The notes under the pieces: model-generated
What the model saw: only the letters and a program-made list of their open reading frames with translations
Database searches by the model: none
Told to the model about the DNA's origin: nothing
DNA from: Dyella_B humi
GTDB lineage: Bacteria > Pseudomonadota > Gammaproteobacteria > Xanthomonadales > Rhodanobacteraceae
Direction of reading: 5' to 3'
DNA: 64,000 nucleotides
NCBI RefSeq assembly: GCF_044904605.1
Contig: NZ_JADIKI010000022.1
Location: 124,001 to 188,000 of the forward strand
Part shown: piece after piece, positions 16,266 to 24,515 of the stretch
How the letters are laid out: each line of letters begins with the position of its first letter
Numbering within the stretch: position 1 is the stretch's first letter
Position numbers and translations under genes: made by a program

Positions 16266-17585
16266 TTAGGGGCGAACCGGGCTGAACAATCGTCGCCAGA
16301 TCAGATAGACCGGAATGCCTGCCACCATGATGGCCAGGCCAATACCCGTATTCACCAAGCTTGTACGCAGGCTTTGCACCACCACCAGTCCGATCGTGCC
16401 AATAAAGATCAGCGGCAGCAGCGGATAACCGGGCACGCGGAACGACACGTCGCTTCGCTGCTTGTGGCGATACCAGAACAGCGTGCCCACGCCCACGGCG
16501 CAGGCGAGCCAATCGCCGAAAGTGGCGTAATCGAGCAATTGGCCGTAGCTGCCCGACAGCACCAGCACGATCGACCAGCCCACCAGCAGCAGCAGCGCCA
16601 GGTTGGGCGTGTGATGACGCGGATGCAGGCGCCCCACACTGGCGAAGAACAGGCCATCCGCGCCCATCACCTGCAATACACGTGCGCCGGATACCAGGGT
16701 GATGTTGCAAAAACCGAAGGTGGAGACGGCGATGCCTACGGCGATCAGCTTGGCGCCTGCCGGGCCAAACACCTTGCCCATCACTTCCGCGGCGGGCGTG
16801 CGGCTGTGGGCGAGGCCATCGTGGCCAAGCACGGCCAGATAGGCCACGTTGACCAATGCATACACAGTGATGACACCCAGCATACCCACCAGCAGCGCAC
16901 GGGGCAGGGTGCGTTGCGGTTCCTTCACTTCGCCGGCCAGATTGTTGAGGTAGGTGAAGCCGGAGTAGGCGAACAGCACCGGTAGCGCAGCGCCCATGAA
17001 GCCGACGTTCGCGCGTGCCGGATCAACGGCCAGCAGCGGCGTGCTACCGACGCCGGCCAGGAACAGTCCGCACACCACCAATACCGCCACGGCGAGCAGC
17101 TTCAGCAGCGTGAACAGGTTCTGCATCTGCACGCCAAACTTCAGCCCGAACAGATTGATCAGCGCCACCAGCGCCAGCGCGCCGATCGCCAGCGGCGTCG
17201 CCATGCCGGCCGGCAAGCCGAACACCGAAGCCGCGTAGCTGGCGAAGATGGTGGCCACTGCCGCGCTCGATCCGGAATAGATCACCAGCAGCATGGTCCA
17301 GCCGAATAGGAAGCCGGCGAGCGGCCCGAAGGCTTCGCGCAAATAGACATAGCTGCCACCCGCATGCGGACGGCGCGCGCCCAGCTCGGCGTAGCACAGC
17401 GCGCCAATCAGGGTCAGCACCCCGGCGCCCACCCACACCAGCAGTAGTGCAAGGCCCGATTCCGTGCGCTGCGCGGCAATGCCGGGGTTGAGAAAGATGC
17501 CGCCGCCGATGATGCCGCCGATCACCACCAACGCTGCGTCCCGCAGGCGGAGGCTGCGTTGATAGCCCGTAACCGGTGACGTCAT
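16266..17585 (-). CDS. APC-superfamily amino acid permease
   Basis: A 439-residue integral membrane protein with about twelve hydrophobic segments. The first carries the APC signature VVIGGIIGGGIFLNPG (about residues 20-35), and GGSYVYLREAFGPLAGFLFGW follows, as is typical for amino acid-polyamine-organocation transporters. The start at 17585 (MTSPVTG) is chosen because the hydrophobic core begins shortly after; the frame is open much further upstream, but that part encodes non-family sequence overlapping the antisense side of the next gene. It likely imports or exchanges amino acids across the inner membrane. The substrate cannot be told from the sequence. Confidence 0.88.
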   Translation of the reverse strand: MTSPVTGYQRSLRLRDAALVVIGGIIGGGIFLNPGIAAQRTESGLALLLVWVGAGVLTLIGALCYAELGARRPHAGGSYVYLREAFGPLAGFLFGWTMLLVIYSGSSAAVATIFASYAASVFGLPAGMATPLAIGALALVALINLFGLKFGVQMQNLFTLLKLLAVAVLVVCGLFLAGVGSTPLLAVDPARANVGFMGAALPVLFAYSGFTYLNNLAGEVKEPQRTLPRALLVGMLGVITVYALVNVAYLAVLGHDGLAHSRTPAAEVMGKVFGPAGAKLIAVGIAVSTFGFCNITLVSGARVLQVMGADGLFFASVGRLHPRHHTPNLALLLLVGWSIVLVLSGSYGQLLDYATFGDWLACAVGVGTLFWYRHKQRSDVSFRVPGYPLLPLIFIGTIGLVVVQSLRTSLVNTGIGLAIMVAGIPVYLIWRRLFSPVRP

Positions 17586-17680
17586 GGGAAAGCCCCTGGA
17601 ATGGAAAGGCAGAGCATGGCAATGGCGATGCGATCCGGCAAGGTCCGCTTTTTCACCCCATGCAAGCACGAGCGGGCGCG

Positions 17681-18574
17681 TTATCCGATTTCCGCCAGAT
17701 CGAGTTCGCCCCGGATCACCGTCACGCACTGCCCACCGATCACTATGGCGCCGCTGGCGGGATCGCGCCTGACGCTGACGTATCCGTCGTGGCCTATTTC
17801 GCGGCCCTGGCTTGCAAGATAGCTGAGGCCGTAGCGGGTATCGCCGCGTGATGTAAGAAAAGCCATGATCCCGGCATTGGCGCTGCCGGTCACCGGATCC
17901 TCTGACATGCCGTCTCCCGGGCAAAATGCGCGCACGGCCATCTGCGCGAGTCCGGAGCGTTCCTGGCCGAACACGCTGACGCCCAGGGCGTCGTGCTGCT
18001 CGCACAGGCGCTGGATGGCATGCAGGTCGGGCCGCAAAGCACGTACGCGTGATGCTTCCTGCAGATCGCACACCCACCAGCGTGGGCCGTTGTCCACCAA
18101 GCTCATTTGCATATCATGCGATGCCATGCCGATCGCTTCGGCGATGATTCGACGTACCTCGGCACTGACGTCTTGCAGCCCAGCGGCAGGCGCTTGTACG
18201 TGGATGATGCGTTGGGCACCGGGATTTTCGATCTCCATTGGCAGCAGACCTGCAGCGCACTGCTGGATCAGTTTCGTTTTGCTGCCGGCAACCAATCCCG
18301 CTTCGATGGCGGCATAGGCGCTGCCGACGCTGGGATGCCCTGCGAACGGCAATTCCTGACGCGGTGTGAAAATGCGCACGCGATAATCCGCTTCCGGTGT
18401 CGTCGGTAGAAGCAGGAAGGCGGTTTCGGAGAGATTTGTCCAACGCGCAAACGCGCGCATCGTGGCTTCATCCAACCCATCGCCATCGATGACGACCGCA
18501 AGCGGATTGCCTTTCAACGGTTGGCGCGAAAACACATCGAGCTGCATGAAGCGGCGCTTGGAGGCCATGGGCAT
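17681..18574 (-). CDS. PhzF family isomerase/epimerase-like protein
   Basis: A 297-residue PhzF/DapF-fold protein. Family marks are FMQLDVFSRQPLKGNPLAVV (residues 9-28), the catalytic-Glu segment NLSETAFLL (about 47-55), TPRQELPFAGHPSVG (about 70-84) and the late glycine-rich loop SEDPVTGSANAG (about 226-237). These proteins catalyse proton shifts or epimerisation, but most members outside phenazine operons have no known substrate, and no phenazine genes are near. The start at 18574 has no clear Shine-Dalgarno; an in-frame ATG at 18568 is equally plausible. Confidence 0.88.
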   Translation of the reverse strand: MPMASKRRFMQLDVFSRQPLKGNPLAVVIDGDGLDEATMRAFARWTNLSETAFLLLPTTPEADYRVRIFTPRQELPFAGHPSVGSAYAAIEAGLVAGSKTKLIQQCAAGLLPMEIENPGAQRIIHVQAPAAGLQDVSAEVRRIIAEAIGMASHDMQMSLVDNGPRWWVCDLQEASRVRALRPDLHAIQRLCEQHDALGVSVFGQERSGLAQMAVRAFCPGDGMSEDPVTGSANAGIMAFLTSRGDTRYGLSYLASQGREIGHDGYVSVRRDPASGAIVIGGQCVTVIRGELDLAEIG

Positions 18575-18644
18575 GCGACGTTGTGAAATGGGCTGCCATC
18601 ATAGCAATCGACGCCGGCATGCTTGCTCTGCAAGCGACAACAAG

Positions 18645-18668
18645 CCCTTCTCCGATAGCGGGGAAGGG
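18645..18668. repeat. GATAG-loop hairpin downstream of sedolisin A
   Basis: Stem CCCTTCTCCG/CGGGGAAGGG with one G-T wobble around an ATAG loop. An almost identical hairpin follows sedolisin B at 21297-21320. No T-tract follows on the minus strand, so it is a weak terminator candidate. It belongs to the same duplicated unit. Confidence 0.7.
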
Positions 18669-18682
18669 CGTTGGCTTACGAC

Positions 18683-20596
18683 TTAAAATTCACTGCGCAG
18701 GAACGCATCCAAATTCGCCACATTCAGCGAACCGATGCCCGCACCCAGGTTGTACTGCGGCGCACCGTAATAGAACCAGTTATCACCGGTACGGATGCTG
18801 TGGAAGGGGGAGAGCTGGCCGTAGCCGAAGATGTTCTGGATCGCATACACCTGCGGATTCCAAAAGCCGATGCGGTGACCCGAACTCTGTCGTAGCAGTG
18901 CGGCTATGCCGTTGAGCTGCGCTGACACGAAGCTGGTGCCGCCTTCGCCGCTGTTCAAACCACCGTCATAAGTCGACACGTAGATATAGCCCGTTTCGGG
19001 ATCGGCGTTCAACGAGATATCCGGCACGTTGCGGCCCGCAAAGTCGCTGGGCATGTTCAGTAGCGTACTGCAGCGACCGAGCAGATCGCAGAAGTCCACC
19101 GCCTGATTCGGTTGGCTGCGCTGGATGCCGGACGTGAGCCGCTGATAGAACGGCGTATGCCAGTACACGCTCACACCGCCGCCGCTGCCCACGGAAAACT
19201 CATCGACGCCCATGTGGAGGTAGGTGGAAAAATAGTTTTGGATGTAATCCCACCCCCAGACGCTTTCCAGCGTGATGGATTCGTTTGGGCCGCCGTCGAA
19301 GGCATAGCTGAAAGGCACGGTGGTGCCGCCGGCAGCGGTGATGTACGGATCGGAGGCGGGTGAGTCGACGCTGAGCGGTATGGAGTAACCGACCGCATTA
19401 ACGAAGTAGCTATTGACGTCATACGCACCGGAATCACCCGAAGCGGCAAATAGCGATTGTCCCTGCGCGGCCGCTTCCAGGAAGATTTTGTGCAAGGCGC
19501 GTAGATCGCCCACATCGGTGGTGTCATTATTGTTACCGCCGTACCACGCGGCGAAGTTGAAAAATTCAGGCATGCTCCAGCTGGTGGAAAGGCTGTCGGC
19601 AACGTCGTCCGACACGGCTTGCGCAAACGCGTCCACGTAGCCACTGCCGCCGTTGGGTGCGTCGTACACGATGATGTTGGCATACGGCGCAATGCCGCCC
19701 GATTGTTCGACGGCGATGGACGTTTCGCCGCTGCCGCCATCGATCGCACCGCCGCCATCCACATGTACCTGCGTGATGCGATTGGGCTTGGTGGTCAGGC
19801 CGATATCCGACCAATAGGTTGTTGCGTCACTGGGATAGAAATCCGACAGCGTCACGATGCCGACAATCGAGCCTCTGCCGACCACGCCGCGTTGATAGAG
19901 CGGATTGATGTTATAGAGATTGGCGACGTCGCCCACCGTGTACTGGCCGGGAATGCCGGATGCTGTGGGATTGCCGTTGGATCCGGAGGAACCCTCGCTG
20001 CTCAGTTGCCGGGTTTTCGCGTTCGGCGTTCCGGATGTGGCAAACGCGGGTGCCGAGACATGATGCGGGCGATAGATATTCTCCGTGCTCAAGCCGACGG
20101 CAATATCGACCACATCGGCAATGGTGGAAGGAATCTGCGGCGACGATATCGGCTTATAGAAGCGACGTCCGTTTTCGCGCGCTACATAGTCGTGGATCGA
20201 CGTCTGGAACAGTTGACTGAACTGACCCAACGTGCCGCTGGTGCGAATGGCCAGATGGCTCGGCAGCACTTCGCTGTTCAAACCCTGTTTCCGCAGAAAC
20301 GTCTGTATACGTGCAATGTCGTTATCGGTGGCGCCGTATTGTTGCGCGAACTGACTGGTGGTCAGAAATTGCTTATAGTGCGCACTGCCAGGCGTGACGG
20401 TCTGCTTGATGTAGTCCTCCAGCGCGGCTTCGTTGTGCAGCTTCAAGAACAGAGTGACGTGTACGGTTTGATTGGCCGGCGCCACACCGGCATCAACGGC
20501 TGGGATAGTGTTGGCGGCCCACGTGCCGGCACTCGCGCCGACCAAGAGCAGGCCAAGGGATAAGGAAAGCGATTTGCAATGCAGCTTCGCGAACAT
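18683..20596 (-). CDS. Sedolisin-type S53 peptidase homologue (sedolisin A), catalytic Asp lost
   Basis: A 637-residue secreted S53 homologue. A signal peptide (about residues 1-26; LLLVGASAGTWAA) precedes a pro-domain (about 30-190) and a peptidase-like domain. Glu291 is present (GETSIAVEQ), but the catalytic Asp position is Ala295 (codon GCC), whereas sedolisin B has GAC there. Oxyanion Asp388 (SGDSG) and Ser555 (GGTS) are kept, while the conserved Pro four residues after Ser is Ala559. The start at 20596 has an ideal AAGGAGG. It is a paralogue of sedolisin B by local duplication. It is probably a weakly active or inactive pseudopeptidase, since the frame is intact. Confidence 0.9.
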   Translation of the reverse strand: MFAKLHCKSLSLSLGLLLVGASAGTWAANTIPAVDAGVAPANQTVHVTLFLKLHNEAALEDYIKQTVTPGSAHYKQFLTTSQFAQQYGATDNDIARIQTFLRKQGLNSEVLPSHLAIRTSGTLGQFSQLFQTSIHDYVARENGRRFYKPISSPQIPSTIADVVDIAVGLSTENIYRPHHVSAPAFATSGTPNAKTRQLSSEGSSGSNGNPTASGIPGQYTVGDVANLYNINPLYQRGVVGRGSIVGIVTLSDFYPSDATTYWSDIGLTTKPNRITQVHVDGGGAIDGGSGETSIAVEQSGGIAPYANIIVYDAPNGGSGYVDAFAQAVSDDVADSLSTSWSMPEFFNFAAWYGGNNNDTTDVGDLRALHKIFLEAAAQGQSLFAASGDSGAYDVNSYFVNAVGYSIPLSVDSPASDPYITAAGGTTVPFSYAFDGGPNESITLESVWGWDYIQNYFSTYLHMGVDEFSVGSGGGVSVYWHTPFYQRLTSGIQRSQPNQAVDFCDLLGRCSTLLNMPSDFAGRNVPDISLNADPETGYIYVSTYDGGLNSGEGGTSFVSAQLNGIAALLRQSSGHRIGFWNPQVYAIQNIFGYGQLSPFHSIRTGDNWFYYGAPQYNLGAGIGSLNVANLDAFLRSEF

Positions 20597-20940
20597 GGTG
20601 TTCCTCCTTAAACTGGATGGTCGCAACGACAGACCTGGAGCACACACCTTCGTCTCGCGCGAGACGCTGCCGTTACGCATGGTTGAGTGCATCTTTCCCG
20701 CGACGTTGTCCGTCTCCCCGAGGACTCACATCTCGCCGCTTCCTTGAGCTTATAGCTCGCTCGCGAAGCCTGGAAGGACTTGGTGGAGGCTGATTCTCTG
20801 TTTTTCTGCGAGTCGACGAGAAATAAAGGCTGTGAATGTGGTTTGTGTTCGTTAGATCACACACACAGGCGGCCGCATGTCTTGCAAGCCAAGTGTTCGC
20901 AAACGAACGCACACATTCGTGAAAGAAATGTCTTTAGGCA
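20597..20940. other. Upstream region of sedolisin A, homologous to that of sedolisin B
   Basis: About 340 bases that align piecewise with 23259-23653: a GCACACACC...TTCG stretch, GCGACGT(T/C)GTCC, and near its end AAGAAATGTCTTTAGGC (20923-20939), matching AAGAAATCTCTTTAGGC (23633-23649). It represents the shared divergent promoter region of the duplicated unit. Confidence 0.65.
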
Positions 20941-21280
20941 TTCGCGTGCTGCGCATGGGTTATCACTGGAACAGCGTAGTGAATGACTGTGTTGACGCCG
21001 GCTATGACTTTCTCGGCAGCGTCGTGATGCGTGGCGTCCTGCCCGATGACATGGGCATCGGGCTTGAGCAACAGCAAACGCGGAGCTGGCTGCTAGGCGC
21101 AACCTCAACGACAACATCATCGAACTGTGTGCATCGGTGCCAGCGTTGGCTGTTCCGTCGCGCAGGCTGTACGTGCTGCACCACATCGCGCTTGGCAGCG
21201 AGTCAGGCCGTGACGCTGTAAACCGCGCTGGCGAATACTTCGGCGTGGGCGGCGGCTACAACTTCAACAAGGCATTCCGC
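20941..21280 (+). pseudogene. Remnant of outer-membrane beta-barrel gene (copy of 23762-24373)
   Basis: From about 20947 the DNA aligns with 23937 onward at a constant offset of 2990 bases, giving LRMGYHWNSVV against LRVGYRWNSVV, then FLGS against FLGN and QTRSWLLG against QTRGWLLG. After a frameshift near 21110, homology returns in another frame with GEYFGVGGGYNFNK against GEYFGLGGGYNFNK. The signal peptide and first 57 or so codons are missing (upstream sequence is joined directly to codon 58), and the last 35 or so codons are also gone. It cannot make a functional barrel. Confidence 0.88.
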
Positions 21281-21296
21281 CGCGCGGAAACTCCCT

Positions 21297-21320
21297 CCCC
21301 CGATAGCGGGGGAGGGAAGG
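21297..21320. repeat. Hairpin downstream of sedolisin B
   Basis: A perfect 10-bp stem, CCCTCCCCCG/CGGGGGAGGG, with loop ATAG. It sits between the barrel remnant and the sedolisin B stop, on the 3' side of sedolisin B. No T-tract follows, so termination is possible but not assured. Confidence 0.75.
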
Positions 21321-21329
21321 GAGCGCAAC

Positions 21330-23258
21330 TTAGAAGCCGCTACGCAAGAACACATCCAGATTCGCCACATCCAGTGCGCCGATACCCACGCCCTGGTTGT
21401 AGCGCGGCGCGCCGTAGTAGAACCAATTGTCACCGGCACGGATGCTCTTGAACGGCGTGAACCAGCCGTAGCCGAAGATGTTCTGCAACGCATACACCTG
21501 CGGGTTCCACAAGCCGATGCGATGTCCCGTGCTTTGCCGCAGCAACGCGGTAATGCCGTTGAGCTGTGGTGCTACGAAGCTGGTGCCGCCTTCGCCGCTA
21601 AGCAGGCCGCCGTCAACCGTCGACACGAAGATGTAGCCCGTTTCCGGATCGGCATTGAGCGAGATATCTGGTACGTTGCGTCCCTCGAAATGGCTGGGCA
21701 ATTTCAGCAGCGTGGTGGGACCGGCGCTGGGGTCGTTGTAGACCAGCGACTGATTCGGTTGGCTGCGGCGAATACCGTCGGTGAATGCCTGATAGAACGG
21801 TTTGTGCCAGTACACGCTGACGCCACCGCCGCCGCCCGAGGAGAACAGGTTGACCACACCTGGGCCGATGTAGGTATCAAAGTAGTTCTGCAGATAATCC
21901 CAGCCCCACACGCTCTCCTGTGTGATGGACTTGGTCGGGCCGGTACCGAAGGCGTAGCTGTAGGGCGTGGTGGTGCCACCGGCCGCAGTGATGAAGGGAT
22001 CGGAAGCCGGCGAATCGACGGTGAGCGGCGCGGTATATTGGCCCACGCCTGTGCCGACACCCAAGTCGCGCACCGTGTCATAGGCGCCGGAATCGCCCGA
22101 TGCGGCGAACAGCGATTGTCCTTGCACGGCCGCTTCCAGGAATATCTTGTGGAACGCACGTAGATCGCCCGCGTCGCTGGTGTCGGTATTGCTGGCGCCA
22201 GTGACGTTCAGTGCAGCGAAATTGAAGATTTCCGGCAGGCCCCAACTGGTGGAGATGCTGTCGGCGACGTTATCCGATACTGCTTGCGCAAATGCATCGA
22301 CGTAGCCGGCGGTGGTGTTGGGCGAGTCGTATACGAGGACGTCTGCGTAGGGTGCCACGCCGCCGGACTGTTCGACGTCGATGGATGTTTCACCACTGCC
22401 GCCGTCGATCGCGGCGCCACCATCCACATGCACCTGCGTGATGCGGTTGGGTTTGGTGGCAAGGCCGATATCCGACCAGTACGTGGTCGCGTCGCTGGGA
22501 TAGAAGTTCGACAAGGTGACGATGCCGACGGTCGAGCCCTTGCCGACCACGCCATGTTTATAGAGCGGATTGATATTGTAGAAATTGGCGACGTCACCCA
22601 CCGTGTATTGGCCGGGTACGCCCGACGCAGTGGGATTGCTGGACCCGCCGGAACTCTTGGCAGCCAATGCGTTGGTCTTCGCGTTCGGCGTGCCTAGCGC
22701 GGTGAGCGCGGGCGTCGAAACGTGGTGCGGACGATACACCTTCTCGCTGCTCAGGCCGGTGGCGACGTCCACCACGTCGGCAATAGCCGAAGGTAGCTGC
22801 GGCGAGATGGCCGGCTTGTGGAAGCGATGACCGTTCTGACTCGAAACATAGGTGTGGATGGACGTCTGGAACAGCTTACCGAATTGGCTCAGCGTACCGC
22901 TGGTGCGAATCGCCAGATGGCTCGGCAAGACCTCGCTGCTCAATCCCTGGCTACGCAGATAGGACTGTACGCGCGCGATCTCCGCATCGGTGGCGCCGTA
23001 TTGCTGTGCGAATTGGCTGGTGGTCAAAAATTGCTGGTAGTGCGCGCTGCCTGGTGTGACGGTCTGGCGAATGTAGTCCTCCAGTGCAGCTTCGTTGTGC
23101 AGCTTCAGAAACAAGGTGACGTGCGCTGTCTGGTTGGCCGGTGCCGTGCCCGCGTCCACAGCAGGTGTGGCGTTCGCGGCCCAGGTGCCGGCACTTGCGC
23201 CGGCCAGTAGCAGGCTAAGCGATAACGAAAGCGACTTGCGATGCAGTGTTGCAAACAT
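21330..23258 (-). CDS. Sedolisin-type S53 peptidase (sedolisin B), secreted
   Basis: A 642-residue S53 peptidase, closely related to sedolisin A over its whole length. A signal peptide (about residues 1-26) and a pro-domain (about 30-190; FLTTSQFAQQYGATD) precede the catalytic domain. The catalytic set is complete: Glu290 and Asp294 in GETSIDVEQ, oxyanion Asp in SGDSG, and Ser560 in GGTS followed by FVAP with Pro564 kept. The start at 23258 has GGAGGAG. It should be an exported acid-active endopeptidase. It is divergently arranged with the intact beta-barrel gene at 23762, separated by a 503-base control region. Confidence 0.93.
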   Translation of the reverse strand: MFATLHRKSLSLSLSLLLAGASAGTWAANATPAVDAGTAPANQTAHVTLFLKLHNEAALEDYIRQTVTPGSAHYQQFLTTSQFAQQYGATDAEIARVQSYLRSQGLSSEVLPSHLAIRTSGTLSQFGKLFQTSIHTYVSSQNGHRFHKPAISPQLPSAIADVVDVATGLSSEKVYRPHHVSTPALTALGTPNAKTNALAAKSSGGSSNPTASGVPGQYTVGDVANFYNINPLYKHGVVGKGSTVGIVTLSNFYPSDATTYWSDIGLATKPNRITQVHVDGGAAIDGGSGETSIDVEQSGGVAPYADVLVYDSPNTTAGYVDAFAQAVSDNVADSISTSWGLPEIFNFAALNVTGASNTDTSDAGDLRAFHKIFLEAAVQGQSLFAASGDSGAYDTVRDLGVGTGVGQYTAPLTVDSPASDPFITAAGGTTTPYSYAFGTGPTKSITQESVWGWDYLQNYFDTYIGPGVVNLFSSGGGGGVSVYWHKPFYQAFTDGIRRSQPNQSLVYNDPSAGPTTLLKLPSHFEGRNVPDISLNADPETGYIFVSTVDGGLLSGEGGTSFVAPQLNGITALLRQSTGHRIGLWNPQVYALQNIFGYGWFTPFKSIRAGDNWFYYGAPRYNQGVGIGALDVANLDVFLRSGF

Positions 23259-23761
23259 GTTGCTCCTCCCGAATGAGCGCAACAGCACGCACGCATGCGT
23301 AGCAAAGGCCGAAAGCACACACCCTTGCCTCATTCGCACGAGACGCGTTGCGCATATGGCTGAAAATTCGTCTTCCCAGCGACGTCGTCCATCTCCCCTG
23401 ACGACTGGCATCGCGTCGCACGAAGGAGCCTATAGCGGTTTGGTGGAACCTGGAAGTGCCTGAGTTGCATGTAGGCAAAAGCAAATTTCATGTGCCAGCA
23501 AATTCAGAAGGTTTTCCTCGATCCAACGCAACATCAAGGCTGTGTGCGTAGTCCACGGCAAGACACGATTTGTACGCGGATGCGCGTGCTTCGCGCGAAG
23601 ACGGATTGCGTAAGAAAAACCCTACCTATGTAGAAGAAATCTCTTTAGGCACCGGCGAAGCGATTGGTTACCTTTTGCAAAATTTTTACGCTCGAAACCG
23701 CGTTCCTCTTCGTGCGGTTCGATCAGACGGAATCTCGTCAAAACCATCAAGGAGTTTTCTC
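23259..23761. other. Divergent control region between sedolisin B and beta-barrel gene
   Basis: A 503-base non-coding region. It contains a 12-base palindrome, CTTCGCGCGAAG, at 23589-23600 and the AAGAAATCTCTTTAGGC segment (23633-23649) that is conserved in the duplicate upstream of the barrel remnant. A continuous plus-strand frame through it encodes no recognisable domain and is ignored. Exact promoters could not be assigned by eye. Confidence 0.5.
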
Positions 23762-24373
23762 ATGCGCAAGCTCGCAACGATCGCCATCGCATTGGCGCTG
23801 GGTACGGCTTCATCCGTAGCGCTCGCCGACGACGGCAATTTCTTCGTCAATGCCAATGGCGGTGCTTCCCGCTACAGCGTCGACAATCCGTACTCGGGTC
23901 AGGACAACAGCTTCAGCAAGACCGGCAAAGCCGGTGCGCTGCGTGTGGGTTATCGCTGGAACAGCGTGGTGGATTACGGCGTTGAAGCGGGTTACGGCTT
24001 CCTCGGCAACGCCACGGCGCGCGTCAACTACTACGGCGGCGGTACCGAGCGCGAACAGGTGCAAACCCGCGGCTGGCTGCTTGGCGGCAATCTCAACTAC
24101 AACATCACCGAGCAGTGGTATGTCGATGCACGCGCCGGCTGGTTCCGTGCGCGCAGCCTCTACGAAAACCGTCTGCTGAGCGACAGCGGTAACTCCTACT
24201 ATCGCGTTGCTCAGGTCGGCACCGGCGAATACTTCGGTCTGGGTGGTGGCTACAACTTCAATAAGAATCTCAGCCTAGGTCTGGCCTACGACACCTATCG
24301 CGCCCCCAACAACGGGAACACCTACAGCACCCGCATCGGCATGTACTCACTCCAAGCCGAATACCGTTTCTGA
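23762..24373 (+). CDS. Small outer-membrane beta-barrel protein
   Basis: A 203-residue protein with a clear signal peptide (residues 1-22, ending ALA before DDGNFFV). The mature part alternates polar and aromatic residues in about eight strands (LRVGYRWNSVVDYGVEAGYG, RGWLLGGNLNYNI, EYFGLGGGYNFNK, SLGLAYDTYR) and ends YSLQAEYRF, a terminal Phe in the position used by the BAM machinery. It resembles OmpA-like/opacity-type barrels. The start at 23762 is backed by AAGGAG 10 bases upstream, and a strong terminator follows. It may be functionally linked to the divergent secreted peptidase; a truncated copy of it exists at 20941-21280. Confidence 0.88.
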   Translation: MRKLATIAIALALGTASSVALADDGNFFVNANGGASRYSVDNPYSGQDNSFSKTGKAGALRVGYRWNSVVDYGVEAGYGFLGNATARVNYYGGGTEREQVQTRGWLLGGNLNYNITEQWYVDARAGWFRARSLYENRLLSDSGNSYYRVAQVGTGEYFGLGGGYNFNKNLSLGLAYDTYRAPNNGNTYSTRIGMYSLQAEYRF

Positions 24374-24396
24374 TTCAAGGAGTTCTCCACTCTTTT

Positions 24397-24423
24397 GCGG
24401 CCGCTCTGCGCGGCCGCTTTTTT
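24397..24423 (+). terminator. Rho-independent terminator of beta-barrel gene
   Basis: A perfect 8-bp stem, GCGGCCGC/GCGGCCGC, around TCTGC is followed by six T residues. It lies 24 bases after the stop codon. Confidence 0.95.
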
Positions 24424-24515
24424 ATCTGCGGGACCGGATTGGGGCACAATAGGATGGTTATGCCCGGCTAGCGCAAGGTTCGCCAGGCATCGTCCCCCAG
24501 CAAAAAGCCGCCGCC

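Noticed and set aside
23570..23761. N-terminal extension of the beta-barrel protein from 23570
   Set aside because: It would place 64 residues before a clear signal peptide; ATG 23762 has a good Shine-Dalgarno.
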